This document shows positions 60,709-64,000 of a DNA stretch of 64,000 nucleotides, one piece after another. The stretch is from Diprion similis (lineage: Eukaryota > Arthropoda > Insecta > Hymenoptera > Diprionidae). The notes beneath the pieces are model-generated. The model made no database searches and was not told where the DNA came from. It worked only from the letters and a program-made list of their open reading frames with translations. Positions within the stretch are counted from its first letter, which is position 1, and each line of letters begins with the position of its first letter. The position numbers and the translations under genes are program-made. Where the stretch lies: NCBI RefSeq assembly GCF_021155765.1, contig NC_060106.1, forward strand, positions 16,642,031 through 16,706,030, read 5' to 3'.

Positions 60709-62194
60709 GCGATATATTCATTATTTCAAGCATTATAGTATTATAAGATCTTGTCCAGTGTGATTTATTTATTTCAACGTTGATCTGTGATTGATATGTG
60801 TTTGTTATGTCGGCGTAAATTTTTTATACCCATTTCTTATTTCACGTTCACTTTTATTTATCAACCTGCCCCCGTCCTCGTTCCTCATTTTCCCTCTTCC
60901 TTATGATCTGCCGGCAACTTGCAGCCTGTAACCTGAGATTGTGTTGAGAAATACACCTCATGTCTACCGTGCGGTTGCGAATATACATAAATAGAATATT
61001 GCGATGTTCTGAAACTTTTGACTGCGATCTGTATCGAACGCGATTGAACGATTTCTTAGTGAAATAACATTTTTTCATATAATAATAATAATCGAATGAT
61101 GAGAATGATGAGTAAACCAAAAAAACAAAAAAAAAATAAAAAAACAACAAATATTATCGATACAAAAAGTAAATAATAAGCAAACAACCCACGTGTTTTT
61201 ACCTTCTTGTTCATCACAAACAGAATTTTCTATTTTTACGGTGTCAGATTCATTTATCAGGTTGTAATTGTAATACCCACTTAACAACATATTACTCACC
61301 ATAGGGAACCACGTGTTAAGTGTCGGGACATAGCGTAGATATTCCAGTATATAGATAAATTGTATACATGCGTGAATAACTTGATATTACGCTGTAACGT
61401 ATATTTTTAATCCGGCTGAAGCATTCGGTCCTGAACGTACGATGACTACGGCGACTAATCAGAAATCAGAAATCCTGCTCCTGACCGACGCGAAAAAATT
61501 CGTAATTTTCTTGAACTCGAATCTTCGATTGACCGAAACGGACAGAAGAAGAAAAATAACAGAATAAATAGAAAGGCATACGATCGTGGTTGAAAGTCTC
61601 TTGGGATCGGGATTTAGTCCGATTCCGTAGTCATCGCCTTCGAGCTTGGTGCAATTGGCCTGTGATTCATAATATTTTACACGATACGTTGAGAGGGAAC
61701 GTTGATGAATAAAAGGGAAGGAAACGTTTTGATCGAAGGCTAATCGTGAGTTTGAGAGGATTGAAAGATTTTCATCTTATGCGAGGTGTTACAAATATTC
61801 AATATTGTTTATAATAAGTCGAAGCCACGTAAATGCTATATACAGTACAGTATATCCGTGCTGCCAGTAGCATAACAGATTCAGCTCAAGCCAAAATAGT
61901 TAATTATACATTAATTAATTAATACTCAAATACCAAACATATATTGTATTGTAAAACATACTCCTGTATAAATCATTTGCAATTGAAAAAAAAAAACGAT
62001 GATTTAGAATTTTAAATATTCAATTAGCTAATTCATCCGAAGATAATGAATTAATTAATTAATTGGCAGAACGACCATTAAACTTTAGATGATAGAACTA
62101 CTAAGTATTACCTATATACAAATAATGCGAATGTCTTTAAATTTATCCGTTATTCTCATTATTATTGTTAATTTGCTTCTTATATATACATATA

Positions 62195-62196
62195 TA

Positions 62197-62229
<33 letters not shown>
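62195..62229. repeat. (TTA)n microsatellite
   Basis: About ten TTA units following a short TA run, in AT-rich flanking sequence. Confidence 0.88.
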
Positions 62230-62600
62230 GGTGAAGCTCGTATCTAGTCTGAATTTTTTATTATTTTTTATTTCACGAAAAAACAGAACAAAAAAAAATG
62301 ACGATAGCAAAATAATATTCTACGCATATTATAAGTAAACGATAATAATTTGTGATCTGAACTTAAATGAACCTAAATGGTATTGGCCAGCTGCAGGAGT
62401 ATTTATCCTGCGTAGTGTGATGCATTATTACCTGTACAACAATACAATATACAACCCGTAACATGAGAGTTCAATGTTATTGATTTGTTTAAAAATAAAT
62501 GTAAGTTCGAAAATTCATCCCCGGCCATTTTTGATCCATCGTAATAAAAATGACGTCAAATAATCATTTTTACGAAATCAATCCGCCTTATGCTCACACT

Positions 62601-63468
62601 TTTCTCCCGCATCGTCCGATACCTAAATTGATTTCTTGCTTGCATTTTCGCGCGAATCAGAGTTCGTGATCCAATAAATGAGTCGGTAATGCAGGGTTCT
62701 GCCATCACCTTTGCACTTTCGGCTTTCTTTTCCCAGCTTCAGAATAATACGCCCGACGCTATGGATGACGGCAATTCCACAAACATAAACCAGCGTCGTG
62801 CGCACTCGCCACGCGCAGTTCGCTTTGAACGTACGCGGTTCGAAAGTTTCTCGCAATTATTGACACTCGCGAGGCCTTTGCCGCTTTCGAGCACCGCTCT
62901 GGGACTGTAATCGTATTCCTCGGACTGTGAAGAACAATTTGATCAGTTATCTTCCTACCAATTTAAATACCCCTGTATTGTTTTGAAATTGTTTGTTTCT
63001 AGAAGAAATTATGAGAATCAGCGCAGGAGGTGACAACGCAATTATACTCTTCGACTTACCGTATTAAATATTCTAAAACGAGAAAAAACATCGTCGTGGT
63101 GCAGTTTTCCGCTGTTGCGCATATGTAGCAGGTCGATTTGACGACATCAAAATATTCCAAGCGACGTACAAGACCCCTAGCCTATCTGCTAGTGCATAAC
63201 ACGTAATCAATTGACGTGAAAAAGAATTTTGCAGATGATGTGGTGATCACCGTTTTTCACGTTTTTAATGTGCAATTGACAAGTTTTGGTGTGAAATGCA
63301 TTAAAGAAAATTGCAATGCCATTGTGTTTCATTATTTGACTTGAATACATATACATATAATACGTTGGATGTCATACCGTAATTTAGCATATTACTTGTG
63401 AAGAAGTTTATGATCTACTAGGCACGCAGTGCCTCTGCACATTTTGATTATTCTGTTGGATCTTATTG
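62601..63468. other. intergenic sequence, nothing recognised
   Basis: Mixed composition with only short open frames. It may include the 3' UTR of a minus-strand gene whose last exon is at 63469-63597. Confidence 0.4.
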
Positions 63469-63597
63469 TTAGTCTGAACCACTTGCACATGATTCCAATA
63501 GTGAAAGTACTTCGCCCCAGGCGTCTATAAAATCGCTTCCGCCGTCCATCGCACTCGAAAAGGCTTCGGAAGTATTCTCTGTAGCATCACTAGCCAC
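63469..63597 (-). CDS. candidate last exon of an unrecognised minus-strand gene
   Basis: A good acceptor (ATTTTTGCGCAG) precedes 42 codons and TAA: VASDATENTSEAFSSAMDGG, then SDFIDAWGEVLSLLESC and ASGSD. The peptide is acidic, Ser-rich and has a non-random look. Phase 0 is required upstream. The only strong donor upstream in the window (GTGAGT, about 63667 on the minus strand) has a stop in that phase, so the previous exon probably lies beyond 64000. Otherwise only MDGGSDFIDAWGEV... (26 aa) would be made. No family is recognised. Confidence 0.35.
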   Translation of the reverse strand: MASDATENTSEAFSSAMDGGSDFIDAWGEVLSLLESCASGSD

Positions 63598-64000
63598 CTG
63601 CGCAAAAATATCGTTTTAGACCGACGTGCATACGTTAGAAAAGAAAAACGTAAATACAGGCCACACTCACCACCTAAGGGACAAATCATTCGCATCCGCG
63701 CACCAAACCGTTTACCCTCCACTTTCACCTCATACCGAACAATCTCATACAAGCCGTCACAAAACAAACAATCTTAATAACAATTGTTCACCAGCTATAT
63801 ACGCGCATTACATAAGTTTTGAAATTTTTTTGCGTTATATACTTTCGATATTCCTCTGATTGGTCGACGAAATATTTTTGCAATATCTTAATGTCGCGGT
63901 TTACTGTAAGCTGCACTGTGTATCCACATAGTGGATGAATACTTTTTCTTCTACCGAACCACTGCGCTTGAAAAGTGCGGAAATTATTCGGAAAAGATCA
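63598..64000. other. window end, nothing firm
   Basis: Minus-strand reading from about 63765 to 63668 gives CLFCDGLYEIVRYEVKVEGK and RFGARMRMICPLG before a GTGAGT donor. It ends in phase 1, which does not fit the exon at 63597. No other feature is seen. Confidence 0.3.

Larger units (their letters stand above)
58949..62600 (+). other. probable long 3' UTR and flank of the Cdk5 activator gene
   Basis: AT-rich, repeat-dense sequence after the long-tail stop. AATAAA occurs at 59514-59519 with further copies at about 59548-59572 and 59748. There is a poly-C tract (about 59969-59990), a (CT)n run (about 60680-60703) and a (TTA)n run (about 62198-62229). No coding signal. The 3' end is undetermined. 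Confidence 0.5.

Noticed and set aside
1..64000. tRNA genes, rRNA and CRISPR arrays
   Set aside because: I looked for B-box-like GGTTCGA words (for example near 3740, 42700 and 60525), but none sits in a cloverleaf. Regular spacer arrays are absent, and the tandem repeats are plain microsatellites.

Overview
The window reads as nuclear DNA of an insect. It has short GC-rich exons separated by large AT-rich introns with GT-AG boundaries, many microsatellites, undepleted CpG, and two genes with clear insect orthologues. The mix of gustavus, a Cdk5 activator and a small TIL-domain inhibitor fits Hymenoptera. A sawfly-like species is my guess; nothing here proves it.

Layout. Positions 1-2800 hold a GC/CpG-rich stretch (about 1500-1900), simple repeats and a first exon ending at a strong donor (2797/2798). 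A 22 kb intron (2798-24823) leads to a Gly/His/Thr-rich exon (24824-25245). This carries the conserved gustavus (SPSB-type, SPRY + SOCS box) start. Exons at 27584, 27936, 28483 and 28729 complete the protein at 28868. The first exon joins in frame, giving a 436-aa form besides the usual 292-aa form. The intron contains a miRNA-like hairpin at about 13.72-13.79 kb. AT-rich repeat-laden sequence, probably a long 3' UTR, runs to about 34 kb.

On the minus strand, 36399-37304 is a two-exon gene for a 186-aa membrane protein with a signal peptide and one transmembrane helix. Its reading frame needs a GC-AG intron.

From 44.2 to 58.9 kb on the plus strand lies the Cdk5 activator p35 (Cdk5alpha): exons 44523-44957, 45528-45770, 56168-56464 and a last exon near 57.1 kb. 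That last exon is open in two frames. One gives a 31-residue tail (stop at 57186). The other gives a 615-residue tail with internal repeats and a PDZ-type C terminus (stop at 58948). Its 10.4 kb third intron hosts two nested minus-strand genes for small secreted cysteine-rich proteins: a TIL-domain protease inhibitor (48172-48881) and a candidate single-VWC-like gene (50785-51325). A degenerate piggyBac-type MITE lies at about 53486-53715.

After 58.9 kb there is a repeat-rich probable 3' UTR. A possible last exon of another minus-strand gene is at 63469-63597. How the genes relate: gustavus proteins are substrate receptors of Cullin-RING ligases, and p35 activates the neuronal kinase Cdk5. 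The nested small genes look like immune or defence peptides and have no evident functional tie to their host.
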